The position numbers were made by a program, and so were the translations under genes. This document shows positions 34,576 to 42,844 of a stretch of 64,000 nt of DNA, in pieces. The DNA is from Cereibacter azotoformans (GTDB taxonomy: Bacteria > Pseudomonadota > Alphaproteobacteria > Rhodobacterales > Rhodobacteraceae): contig JAGFXX010000001.1 in assembly GCA_017599285.1 (NCBI GenBank), positions 2,108,001-2,172,000 on the forward strand. The letters are read 5' to 3'. Position 1 is the first letter of the stretch. Every line of letters starts with the position of its first letter. The notes under the pieces are model-generated. The model saw nothing but the letters and a program-made list of their open reading frames with translations, was not told where the DNA came from and ran no database searches.

Positions 34576-36078
34576 TCAGAGCGTGGCGCCGATCTTCCAC
34601 GGCACGAACTCGTTGTCGCCGTAGCCGAACTCCTCGGACTTCGACCTCTTGCCCGAGGCCGTGTCGAGCAGCAGGTCGTAGATCCGCCGGCCCATCTCCT
34701 CGAGGCTCACCCCCTCTTCGACGACCACGCCGCAGTCGATGTCCATGTCCTCGGGCATCCGGCGGGCGAGGTCGCTGTTCGAGGCGAGCTTGATCGAGGG
34801 TGCGGGCTTGGCGCCAAAGCAGGAGCCGCGCCCCGTGGTGAAGGCGATGAGGTTCGCCCCCGAGGCCACCTGCCCCGTCGCCGCCACCGGATCGTAGCCG
34901 GGGCTGTCCATGTAGACGAGGCCCGGAATGCGGATCGGCTCGGCATAGGCGAAGGCGCCCGCAAGCGGCGAGAGCCCGCCCTTGGCCACCGCGCCGAGGC
35001 TCTTCTCGAGGATCGTGGTCAGCCCGCCCCGCTTGTTCCCCGGCGAGGGGTTGTTGTCGAGCGAGGCGCCGTTCCTCGCGGCATAGTCGCGCCACCAGTC
35101 GATCATGCCTTCGATCCGGCGGCCCGTTTCGGCGTCGGCGCGCGCGATCAGCAGATGCTCGGCGCCATAGATCTCGGGCGTTTCCGAGAGGATCGAGGTG
35201 CCCCCCGCCGCCACCAGCATGTCCGAGGCCACGCCGAGCGCGGGGTTCGCGGTAATGCCCGAGAAGCCGTCCGAGCCGCCGCACTGCATCCCCAGCACCA
35301 GCTTCGAGACCGGCTGTTCGCTGCGCCGGTCCTGATCGGCCGCCGCGCAGATCGGCTCGAGCAGTTCCAGCGCGCGGCGCACGGCCGAGGCCGAGCCGCC
35401 CACGTCCTGGATGTTGAAGATGCCGATGCGCTCCTCGGTCCAGTCGGTGCGCTTGTAGAGCGTGAGCTGGTTGACCTCGCAGCCCAGCCCCACGATCAGC
35501 ACGCCGCCGAAGTTCGGATGGTCGCGGTAGCCCTTGAGCACGCGCACGAGTGCGTCGAAGCCCTCGCCCGCGCTGGCCATGCCGCAGCCCTGATCGTGCA
35601 CAATGGGCGCAAAGCCGTCGATGCCCGGAAAGCGCGGCAGCAGCGTCCGGTTCGCGGCCTCGGCGATGGCGTTGCAGACGGTCGAGGAGCAGTTCACCGA
35701 GGCCATGATCCCGATGTAGTTGCGCGTCCCCACCCGCCCGTCGGGGCGCAGGTAGCCCTGGAAGGTCTGCCGCCCGGGCGCGGCATGGAGCCTGCCCTTC
35801 GCGTCGGCCCGGTCCGAGTGGCTGTCGGACATGGCGCAGTTGTGGCTGTGGACATGATCGCCCGGTGCGATGTCCGCCGTGGCCACGCCCATCACCTGCC
35901 CGTATTTCACCACCGCCGTGCCCGCGGGCATCGCCACCACCGCGAACTTGTGGCCGAGCGGCACATCGGCCCGCAGCGTCACCCCCAGCGCCTCCTCGCC
36001 CGAGGGCAGGGCGCGCAGCGCGATACCCACCGTGTCGGCGGGGCTCAGATGCAGGAAGGCGGGGCGGCTTGCGGTCAT
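34576..36078 (-). CDS. UxaA-family sugar-acid dehydratase (altronate/galactarate type)
   Basis: 500 residues: an N-terminal SAF domain (PGDHVHSHNCAMSD near 75) and the large UxaA/GarD domain with GYLRPDGRVGTRNYIGIM near 110, DQGCGMA near 165, GLGCEVNQ near 200, MQCGGSDGFSGITANPA near 270 and TTGRGSCFGAKPAPSIKL near 400. Such enzymes remove water from altronate, galactarate or similar aldonates using Fe2+. Here N- and C-domains are fused in one chain, as in E. coli UxaA. Adjacent genes (zinc dehydrogenase, TRAP system) point to a hexonate pathway; the exact sugar acid is not decided by sequence. Confidence 0.88.
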   Translation of the reverse strand: MTASRPAFLHLSPADTVGIALRALPSGEEALGVTLRADVPLGHKFAVVAMPAGTAVVKYGQVMGVATADIAPGDHVHSHNCAMSDSHSDRADAKGRLHAAPGRQTFQGYLRPDGRVGTRNYIGIMASVNCSSTVCNAIAEAANRTLLPRFPGIDGFAPIVHDQGCGMASAGEGFDALVRVLKGYRDHPNFGGVLIVGLGCEVNQLTLYKRTDWTEERIGIFNIQDVGGSASAVRRALELLEPICAAADQDRRSEQPVSKLVLGMQCGGSDGFSGITANPALGVASDMLVAAGGTSILSETPEIYGAEHLLIARADAETGRRIEGMIDWWRDYAARNGASLDNNPSPGNKRGGLTTILEKSLGAVAKGGLSPLAGAFAYAEPIRIPGLVYMDSPGYDPVAATGQVASGANLIAFTTGRGSCFGAKPAPSIKLASNSDLARRMPEDMDIDCGVVVEEGVSLEEMGRRIYDLLLDTASGKRSKSEEFGYGDNEFVPWKIGATL

Positions 36079-36168
36079 TCGCGGGCTCTCTTCAGGATGG
36101 CGTTCGGGCTGACGGACGGGTACGGGCCCCGCGGCGGGCGCAGGATCAGCGCCGCCGCGGGACGGATC

Positions 36169-37161
36169 TCAGACGCGGATGATGGCCTTGATCAGGGTGC
36201 CCCGGTCCTCGGCCCAGAGGGGCAGGTTGGTGACGGCATCCTCGAAGCCGGTCGCGTGCGTCGCCAGCGCCTCGACCGGCACACGCCCGTCGCGGATGCA
36301 GGCGATCACATGCTCGAAATCCTCCTTCAGCGCGTTCCGGCTGGCAAAGAGGGCGGTCTCACGCTTGTGGAACTCGGGATCGGCAAAGCAGAGGTCGCCC
36401 TTCACCACCGAGAGCAGCACATAGGATCCGCCATGCGCCACATGGTGCAGGCCCGCGTTCATGGCCCGGATGTTGCCCGTCGCATCGAACACCACATCGT
36501 AGGCGGCGGGGTACTCGACCCCGACCAGCTCGAACCGGGCCTCCGGCAGAACCTTCCGCGCCAGCGCCAGCCGCGAGGCCGACGTGTCGCGCAGCGTCAC
36601 CTCGGCCCCCTCGATCGATGCGAAGAGCGCAGCCCCGATCCCGATCGGCCCCGCCCCCACCACCAGCGCCGACATCCCCGCCCGCACGCCGCCCCGCCGC
36701 ACCCCATGCGCACCGATGGCCAGGAACTCCACCATGGCGGCCGATTGCTCGGTCAGGCCCTCGGCCGAATAGACGTTGCCCTCGGGCACCACGATTTCCT
36801 CGCACATGCCGCCGTCGGTATGAACGCCAAGCACGGCGATGTTCTCGCAGCAGTTGGGCTTGCCGGCCCGGCAGGCCCGGCAGGTGCCACAGGTGAGATA
36901 GGGGTTGATCACCACCAGATCGCCCTCGGCGATGCGTCCGTCGGCCGAAGGCTCCATCGCCCGGCCGGACAGTTCGTGGCCCATGATGCGCGGATAGGCC
37001 AGGAACGGCTGATGACCGGCATAGATGTGATAGTCGGTGCCGCAGATCCCCACCTGCAGGATGCGCACCCGGACATGACCCGGCTTGGCTTCAGGGCGGG
37101 GGCGGTCCTGCTGCTCGAACCGGCCGGGTTCGACGCAGACGAGGGCTTTCATCAGGCTCAT
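36169..37161 (-). CDS. Zinc-binding alcohol dehydrogenase family protein
   Basis: 330 residues of the MDR fold. The catalytic zinc site is GICGTDYHIYAGHQPF near 38 with GHE near 62; the structural zinc Cys are in CGTCRACRAGKPNC near 92-105; the NAD-binding loop VVGAGPIGIGAALFA lies near 165. The acidic residue after the second strand of the Rossmann fold is LRDT, suggesting NAD+. Relatives oxidise sugar acids such as L-galactonate, L-idonate or L-fuconate-type substrates. It is first in a leftward operon with the UxaA-type dehydratase (90 bases apart) and divergent from the GntR regulator. Confidence 0.87.
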   Translation of the reverse strand: MSLMKALVCVEPGRFEQQDRPRPEAKPGHVRVRILQVGICGTDYHIYAGHQPFLAYPRIMGHELSGRAMEPSADGRIAEGDLVVINPYLTCGTCRACRAGKPNCCENIAVLGVHTDGGMCEEIVVPEGNVYSAEGLTEQSAAMVEFLAIGAHGVRRGGVRAGMSALVVGAGPIGIGAALFASIEGAEVTLRDTSASRLALARKVLPEARFELVGVEYPAAYDVVFDATGNIRAMNAGLHHVAHGGSYVLLSVVKGDLCFADPEFHKRETALFASRNALKEDFEHVIACIRDGRVPVEALATHATGFEDAVTNLPLWAEDRGTLIKAIIRV

Positions 37162-37217
37162 GGGTCACTTTCGCATGGAGGGCTGTGTCGGAGCGTCTTG
37201 CCCGGCATCGTCGTTTT

Positions 37218-37228
37218 TTATTTAATAA
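37218..37228. promoter_or_regulatory. AT-rich palindrome TTATTTAATAA in the dehydrogenase/GntR gap
   Basis: TTATT-T-AATAA is a perfect inverted repeat inside an AT-rich island (TTTTTTATTTAATAAG) of an otherwise GC-rich stretch, 57 bases before the dehydrogenase start and 55 bases before the gntR-type gene. The place and form suit an operator or an overlapping divergent promoter controlled by the adjacent GntR protein. Inference from position. Confidence 0.5.
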
Positions 37229-37282
37229 GAACCGTTCGCGTCAAATCAATTTCTGCGGACAGCCGATGGCAAGGGGAGTTGC

Positions 37283-38185
37283 ATGGCGCGCGACAGGAAC
37301 CTGTTCAAGATGCTGGTGAATCGGCTGCTCGACCGGCTTGCGGGGTTGCCGCCGGGGGCCGAGCTGGGCTCGGAGGGCGAGCTTGCGACCGAGCTTCAGG
37401 CCAGCCGGACGACGATCCGGGCCGTTCTGGCGCATCTGGCCGAGGCGGGCCTCCTGTCGTGGGAGGGGCGGCGCAAGGTGCTGCTCCGCCCGCCCTGCCC
37501 CGCCGACCGTTTCGACGAGGGCGAGACGCGCCCGCGGCAGGAACTGGTCGAGGAGCCCTTCCTCACCTGGGTGCTGCAGGGCGACCTGCCGCCCGGAATG
37601 CTGCTGCACGAATCCGACCTCGCCCGGCGGTTCGGCGTATCGCTGGCGACGGTGCGCGAGTTCCTGATCCGGTTCGAACCGTTCGGCCTGATCGAAAAGC
37701 AGCCGAACCGGCACTGGGTGCTCAAGGGCTTTACCCGGGACTTTGCCGAGGAGATGTTCGCCGTCCGCAAGATGTTCGAGTGCCACGCGCTGTCGGGCCT
37801 TCTGGCCGAGGTCGCGCGGGGCGGCATGCTGCGCGCCGAGCTTGAAGCGCTGCGCGCCGAGCACGAGACCATGGCCGCCGGACCCGAGGCGGGGCTGGCG
37901 GCCTTTCCCGCGCTGGATGCGCGCTTTCACCGGCTGCTCTGCCGCGCGGCGCGCAACCGCTTCATCCTCGACTTCAGCCGGACGATCTCGATCATCGTCC
38001 ATTTCCACTACCGCTGGAACAAGCGCGACGAGCTGCGCCGCAACCGCGCCGCGCTGGCCGAGCATCTCGAGATCATGGCCGCCGTGCTGGAGGGCGATGC
38101 CGGGGCCGCCCGCGCCGCGCTGGAGGCCCATCTCGCCACCGCCTACCGCACCCTGATGGATTCGGTCACCTGGGCCGAGGCCTGA
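37283..38185 (+). CDS. GntR-family regulator with two winged-helix domains and FCD domain
   Basis: 300 residues. Two GntR-like winged helices lie in series: about 10-70 (LGSEGELATELQASRTTIRAVLAHLAEAGLL) and about 90-150 (LHESDLARRFGVSLATVREFLIRFEPFGLIEKQ). An all-helical FCD ligand domain follows, with MFAVRKMFECHALSGLLAE, FHRLLCRAARNRFI and AALEAHLATAY. FCD proteins bind sugar acids and often a metal. It is divergent from the dehydrogenase/dehydratase operon and is its likely local regulator. The double DNA-binding region is unusual for the family. Confidence 0.85.
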   Translation: MARDRNLFKMLVNRLLDRLAGLPPGAELGSEGELATELQASRTTIRAVLAHLAEAGLLSWEGRRKVLLRPPCPADRFDEGETRPRQELVEEPFLTWVLQGDLPPGMLLHESDLARRFGVSLATVREFLIRFEPFGLIEKQPNRHWVLKGFTRDFAEEMFAVRKMFECHALSGLLAEVARGGMLRAELEALRAEHETMAAGPEAGLAAFPALDARFHRLLCRAARNRFILDFSRTISIIVHFHYRWNKRDELRRNRAALAEHLEIMAAVLEGDAGAARAALEAHLATAYRTLMDSVTWAEA

Positions 38186-38294
38186 GATCCCGAGACCGGA
38201 TGCAAGGTCGCAGGCCGCCGACATTCGTCAGCGTTCCGCAACCTTCCGCCCGCCGCTATGATCCCGCGCGGGGCTGGCAGCGCGAGGGCAAGGA

Positions 38295-38924
38295 ATGGCA
38301 CAGCATCACGGGCATCTGGGGGCGGTCTATGGCGCGGCCGGACCGCAGGAGGTGGCGGCGCTCTATGACCGCTGGGCCGAGACCTACGAGAGCGAGATGG
38401 CCCGTGCGGGCTACCGCCATCCGGCCGTGGGCGTGGCGCTTCTGGCCCGTCACCTGCCGCGGGGTGCGCGGCCCGTGCTCGACGCCGGCGCGGGAACCGG
38501 CCTCCTGGGGGAATGGCTGGGGATCGTGGGCTATCCCGAGGTGGAGGCGCTCGACATCTCGGCCGGGATGCTCGAGGTGGCCCGCTCCAAGGGGATCTAC
38601 TCACGCTTCCACAACCTGCCGCTCGGGGCGGCGCTGCCGTTCCGGGACGGCAGCTTTGCGGGGATCATCTCGACCGGGGTCTTTACCACCGGCCATGTCG
38701 GCGCCGAGGCGCTGCCCGAGCTTCTGCGGATCTGCCGCTCCGGCGGGGTGATCGTGCTGACCGTGAAGGAATCGCTCTGGCAGGGCGGCTTTGCCGTCAG
38801 CCTCGAGGCGGCGGTGGCCTCCGGCCGCGTCAGCCTTGCCGAAATGACCGATTCCTACGTCTCGATGCCCGGCGAGCCCGGAACCACGCCAAGCCGGGCC
38901 GTGGCCCTGCGCGTCACCCCCTGA
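38295..38924 (+). CDS. Class I SAM-dependent methyltransferase
   Basis: 209 residues. The SAM-binding motif I is VLDAGAGTGLLGEWLG near 57, the acidic end of strand 2 is VEALDISAGMLEVAR, motif III is FAGIISTGVFTTGHV, and ELLRICRSGGVIVLTVKES follows. This is the methyltransferase 11/25 type acting on small molecules. The substrate is unknown. AAGGA precedes the ATG. Convergent with the DMT transporter gene. Confidence 0.82.
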   Translation: MAQHHGHLGAVYGAAGPQEVAALYDRWAETYESEMARAGYRHPAVGVALLARHLPRGARPVLDAGAGTGLLGEWLGIVGYPEVEALDISAGMLEVARSKGIYSRFHNLPLGAALPFRDGSFAGIISTGVFTTGHVGAEALPELLRICRSGGVIVLTVKESLWQGGFAVSLEAAVASGRVSLAEMTDSYVSMPGEPGTTPSRAVALRVTP

Positions 38925-38941
38925 CCGGACGTTGCCTGCGC

Positions 38942-39874
38942 CTACGTGGTCGCGACCGGGGGCGCGGATGTGCGTGCGCCGAGCGCGATCGTGGCCCCGG
39001 CCAGCGCGATCAGCGCCATGCCCACCACGGCCATCGGCGAGAGCATCTCGGACCAGAGCAGCCAGCCCCAGAAGGCGGAGGCGGGCAGGATGATGTATTC
39101 GAACACCGACACCCGGCTGGCCGTCGCCACCTGATAGGCCCGGATCATCATGCCGACGGCAAAGAGCGAGCCCGCCGCCTGGACGAAGGTCCAGAACCAG
39201 AAGCCCTGCGACGGCAGGACGAGCCCGCGCATCACGAAGCCATCCGCCCCTTCCGGCACGGCCAGCGGAAAGAGGCCGAGCAGGATCAGCCCCAGCGCAC
39301 CCATCCCGCCCAGCGCCGCGAAGAAGCCGGCCAGCAGCGTGCCCGCGCTCTCCTGCGCGCACCAGGCGCGGGTGGCGATGTTGCCCATGCCGTAGAGCAG
39401 GCCCGCCGCAACCGGCAGCGCCGCCGCCAGGCTCGCCCCCGCCATCGCCTCGGGCCCCAGCACGAGCAGCACGCCAGCGAAACCCACCAGCACCGCCAGC
39501 ACCCGCAGCGGCCCGATCCGCTCGCCATACACGAAGCGCGAAATGACGAGCACGAAGATCGGCGCTGTGAAAAGCCCGGCGGCCACCTGTGCCACGGGCA
39601 GAAAGGCCAGCGCGCCGAAGTAGATCAGCATCGCCGCGCCGTGGATCGACGAGCGGGCCGTCACCGCCCGCCAGTTCACCGGCCGCAGGCGCAGCCGCAG
39701 GACCCGCGCCGCCACCGCCAGGATCGTCAGCGCCAGGGCCGAGCGCGTCAGATGGAACTGCCACAGCCCCGCCTCGGCGGCGATGACACGCACATAATTG
39801 TCCGTGAATCCGATCACCACGGCATAGAGCGCGATGAAGCCGGCGGCAGCCAGCGTCCGGTCCTGGGAAATCAT
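38942..39874 (-). CDS. DMT-superfamily (EamA) transporter
   Basis: 310 residues with ten hydrophobic segments in two EamA repeats: ALTILAVAARVLRLRLRP ... PIFVLVISRFVYGERIG, and RAYQVATASRVSVFEYIILPASAFWGWLLWSE, where YxxxP/Ax(F/Y)WG is typical at the start of the ninth helix. Such proteins export metabolites or amino acids. The substrate is unknown. It is divergent from the acyl-CoA synthetase gene. Confidence 0.85.
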   Translation of the reverse strand: MISQDRTLAAAGFIALYAVVIGFTDNYVRVIAAEAGLWQFHLTRSALALTILAVAARVLRLRLRPVNWRAVTARSSIHGAAMLIYFGALAFLPVAQVAAGLFTAPIFVLVISRFVYGERIGPLRVLAVLVGFAGVLLVLGPEAMAGASLAAALPVAAGLLYGMGNIATRAWCAQESAGTLLAGFFAALGGMGALGLILLGLFPLAVPEGADGFVMRGLVLPSQGFWFWTFVQAAGSLFAVGMMIRAYQVATASRVSVFEYIILPASAFWGWLLWSEMLSPMAVVGMALIALAGATIALGARTSAPPVATT

Positions 39875-39973
39875 CGGCTCTCCTCCTCGTTCGGCCCTTC
39901 CCTAAATGCCGATCCCGCGCCATTCTGCGCGCCGGAAAACGACATATCCGGCACAACGAGGGGAGGCGTTGCA

Positions 39974-41620
39974 ATGGGTTGGCTTGCCGACGAGCGCGGA
40001 CTGGAAAAATGCGCGGCGAACCATGCGCCGCTCACGCCGCTGTCGCACCTCAGGCGCGCCGCTGACGTGCATGCCGAGCGCACCGCGCTGGTGCACGGCT
40101 CGATCCGCCTCACCTACGGCGAGTATCACGCCCGCGTCAGCCGCCTCGCCTCGGCCCTCGCGGGCATGGGCATCCAGCCGGGCGATGTGGTGGCGACGAT
40201 CCTTCCCAACATCGCGGCCCATGCCGAGGCGCATTTCGGCGTGCCCGCCTGCGGCGCGATCCTGAACGCGATCAACACCCGCCTCGACCTCGATACGGTC
40301 AGCTACATCCTCGAGCATGGCGGCGCCAAGCTCGTCCTGTGCGACACGGCCTTCCTCAAGCTTGCCTCCGAGGCCGCAGCAAGGCTCGGGGCCAGGGCGC
40401 CCGTCATCGTCGAGGTCTGCGACCGCGAGTCCGGCTTCACGCCCAGCGGCGACTTTCTGGAATATGAAGAGCTGATGGCCCGCGGCAATCCCTGGGCCGC
40501 GTGGGTGATGCCCGAGGACGAATGGGAGAGCCTAGCCCTCAACTATACATCGGGCACGACGGGGCGGCCCAAGGGCGTGGTCTATCACCACCGCGGCGCC
40601 TATCTCGCGACCTGCGGCAATGCGATCGCCTGGCGGATGCAGCTTTTCCCGGTCTATCTGACCATCGTGCCGCTCTTTCATTGCAACGGCTGGTGCCACA
40701 CCTGGATGGTGCCCATGCTGGGCGGCACGGTCGTCTGCTGCCGCGACATCACCGCGAAGGCGATCTATGCGGCCATCGCCGACGAGCGCGTGACCCATTT
40801 CGGGGGCGCGCCGATCGTGCTGAACACACTGATCAACGCGGCCCCCGAGGATCGGCGCCACTTCGATCATGTGGTCGAGGTTTTCACCGCCGGTGCACCT
40901 CCGCCGGCGGCCACGCTGGCCGCGATCGAGCCGCTGGGCTTCAACGTGACCCAGGTCTATGGCCTGACCGAAGTCTATGGACCCGCGACGGAGTGCATCT
41001 GGAAGCCCGAATGGGAGGGAACAACGGGCGACGAGCGCGCCGCGCTGAAGGCGCGGACGGGCGTGGCCATGGCGACGCTGGAAGGGGCCGAAGTGCACGA
41101 CACCCACGGCCAGCCGATCCCGCGCGACACCGTGCATCTGGGCGAGATCGCGATGCGCGGCAACATGGTGATGAAGGGCTATTACAGGAACCCCGAAGCG
41201 ACGGCCGAAGCCTTCCGGGACGGCTGGTTCCGCTCGGGTGACATCGCCTTCCAGCACGAGGACGGCTACATCAAGATCACCGACCGCGCCAAGGACATCA
41301 TCATCTCGGGCGGCGAGAACGTGAGTTCCGTCGAGGTCGAGGGGGTGATCGCCCATCACCCGGCCGTCAGCCTCTGCGCCGTGGTGGCCAAGCCCGACGA
41401 GCGGTGGGGCGAGGTGCCCTGCGCCTTCGTCGAGCTGAAGCGCGGCCGCGAGGCCACCGAGGACGAGATCATCGCCTTCGCGCGCGAACGCCTCGCCGGT
41501 TTCAAGACCCCCAAGCAGGTGATCTTCTGCGAGCTGCCCAAGACCTCGACCGGCAAGATCCAGAAGTTCGAGCTGCGTGCGGTTGCCAAGCTGGCCGTGG
41601 AGACGGAAGAGGCCCGTTGA
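39974..41620 (+). CDS. AMP-dependent acyl-CoA synthetase
   Basis: 548 residues of the ANL fold. ATP loop YTSGTTGRPKGVVYHHRGAY near 190, LPLFHCNGW-type VPLFHCNGWCHTW, YGLTEVYGPAT near 318, the GWFRSGD segment and hinge DRAKDIIISGGENVSSVEVE near 435, and the C-terminal Lys in PKTSTGKIQKFELR near 530. The ATG has GAGGGGAGG upstream. It belongs with medium-chain or methylmercaptopropionate-CoA ligases (DmdB-like) of rhodobacteria; substrate unproven. It is isolated from other beta-oxidation genes. Confidence 0.87.
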   Translation: MGWLADERGLEKCAANHAPLTPLSHLRRAADVHAERTALVHGSIRLTYGEYHARVSRLASALAGMGIQPGDVVATILPNIAAHAEAHFGVPACGAILNAINTRLDLDTVSYILEHGGAKLVLCDTAFLKLASEAAARLGARAPVIVEVCDRESGFTPSGDFLEYEELMARGNPWAAWVMPEDEWESLALNYTSGTTGRPKGVVYHHRGAYLATCGNAIAWRMQLFPVYLTIVPLFHCNGWCHTWMVPMLGGTVVCCRDITAKAIYAAIADERVTHFGGAPIVLNTLINAAPEDRRHFDHVVEVFTAGAPPPAATLAAIEPLGFNVTQVYGLTEVYGPATECIWKPEWEGTTGDERAALKARTGVAMATLEGAEVHDTHGQPIPRDTVHLGEIAMRGNMVMKGYYRNPEATAEAFRDGWFRSGDIAFQHEDGYIKITDRAKDIIISGGENVSSVEVEGVIAHHPAVSLCAVVAKPDERWGEVPCAFVELKRGREATEDEIIAFARERLAGFKTPKQVIFCELPKTSTGKIQKFELRAVAKLAVETEEAR

Positions 41621-41703
41621 TTGTGGGTGGCGGTGATTGTGGCTGCCGGTGAGGCAGGCTATCGTCGCGCGGCAGGAACTCAGGGCCGGGGCCGACCGCG
41701 CGC

Positions 41704-42723
41704 ATGACGGCGCTGAAGAAATACCAGAAACTCGAATGCACGGGCCTCTGGCGCAGCGCGCCGGGCGAGCAACGGCGCGAGGTGGTCGTCAACTTCGGCG
41801 AGGCGTCGCTGATCATGTCCGATCCGCGGACCGAGCAGGCGCTGTCGCACTGGTCGCTGCCCGCGGTCGAGCGGTTGAACCCCGGCGAGCGGCCCGCCCT
41901 CTACGCGCCGGGCGCCGATTCCGACGAGACGCTCGAGATCGAGGACGGCGACATGATCGCGGCCCTCGACACCGTGCACGAGGCGCTGGTCTCGACGCGG
42001 CCGCATCCGGGGCGGCTGCGCACCACGATCCTCGCCGGCGCAAGCGCCCTCATCCTGACCTTGGGCATCTTCTGGCTGCCGGGCGCGCTGGTGGATCATA
42101 CGGTGGCCGTCGTGCCGCCGGCCACGCGGGCCGAAATCGGCCGCCTTGTGCTGGCCGACATGATCCGCCTGACCGGCAAGCCCTGCGCCGAGCCGCTGGG
42201 CCGGCGGGCGGCGGACCGGCTGGCGCGGCGGCTCTTCGGCGAAGAGCGGATGCGGATCCTCGTGGTGCGCGACGGGGTGCGGACGCCGGTCTATCTGCCG
42301 AACCGTCAGATCCTTTTTGGCCGCACGATGGTCGAGACGGCGGAAGAGCCCGAGGTTCTGGCCGGTCACGCCCTCGCGCTGCAACTGCACGCGCGCCAGC
42401 AGGATCCGCTGATCCCCGTGCTCGAACATGCGGGTCTCACCGCCACCTTCCGCCTGCTGACGACGGGCACCCTGCCCTCGGATGCCGTTCAGGGGTATTC
42501 GGCGGAACTCCTGCAACGGGCGGCCGCGCCGCTCTCCGAACAGACCCTGATCGCGCGGTTCGAGGAGACGGCGGTGGCCGCGACGCCCTACGCCTTCGAG
42601 CTTGATCCGACAGGCGAGTCCGTGCTGGACCTCATCGAGGCGGACGACCTCCGAAGGGACTCTGTCCGGCCCGTGCTGACCGACGAGGACTGGGTCAGCC
42701 TGCAGGGGATCTGCGCGGACTGA
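41704..42723 (+). CDS. Unrecognised membrane-anchored protein with M48-like degenerate segment
   Basis: 339 residues. A cytoplasmic-looking N-terminus (CTGLWRSAPGEQRREVVVNFGEASLIMSD, a beta-rich part) is followed by one membrane segment near 107-126 (LAGASALILTLGIFWLPGAL) and a C-terminal domain. That domain has LVLADMIRLTGKPCAEPLGRRAA and, where M48 peptidases have their HExxH helix, AGHALALQLHARQQDPLIPVLEH, so the metal motif is lost. The likeness is my reading, not a search result. It lies 83 bases after the acyl-CoA synthetase and ends before a small hairpin (TTCGCG-AAG-CGCGAA at 42736-42750). Confidence 0.6.
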   Translation: MTALKKYQKLECTGLWRSAPGEQRREVVVNFGEASLIMSDPRTEQALSHWSLPAVERLNPGERPALYAPGADSDETLEIEDGDMIAALDTVHEALVSTRPHPGRLRTTILAGASALILTLGIFWLPGALVDHTVAVVPPATRAEIGRLVLADMIRLTGKPCAEPLGRRAADRLARRLFGEERMRILVVRDGVRTPVYLPNRQILFGRTMVETAEEPEVLAGHALALQLHARQQDPLIPVLEHAGLTATFRLLTTGTLPSDAVQGYSAELLQRAAAPLSEQTLIARFEETAVAATPYAFELDPTGESVLDLIEADDLRRDSVRPVLTDEDWVSLQGICAD

Positions 42724-42778
42724 CCCACGCGGTCATTCGCGAAGCGCGAATTGCAAAGGCGGTGCCGGCAGGAAAAGA

Positions 42779-42807
42779 CGCGCCCCACCGCACAAGCGAG
42801 GGGCGCG
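42779..42807 (-). terminator. Terminator of the SPOR gene
   Basis: On the minus strand CGCGCCCC, a 13-base loop, GGGGCGCG, then TCTTTTCC: an 8-bp GC stem followed by a T-rich stretch, 38 bases after the SPOR-protein stop. A good Rho-independent form for this genome. Confidence 0.7.
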
Positions 42808-42844
42808 AGGTTTATGGCTGCCCGGGTTTCCGATTGCCCTGTAT

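Noticed and set aside
32803-37845. Plus-strand open frame of about 1680 codons
   Set aside because: It runs antisense to the sensor kinase, dehydratase and dehydrogenase genes. Its Arg/His/Gly/Pro-rich composition is typical of GC-rich shadow frames, and it has no domain.
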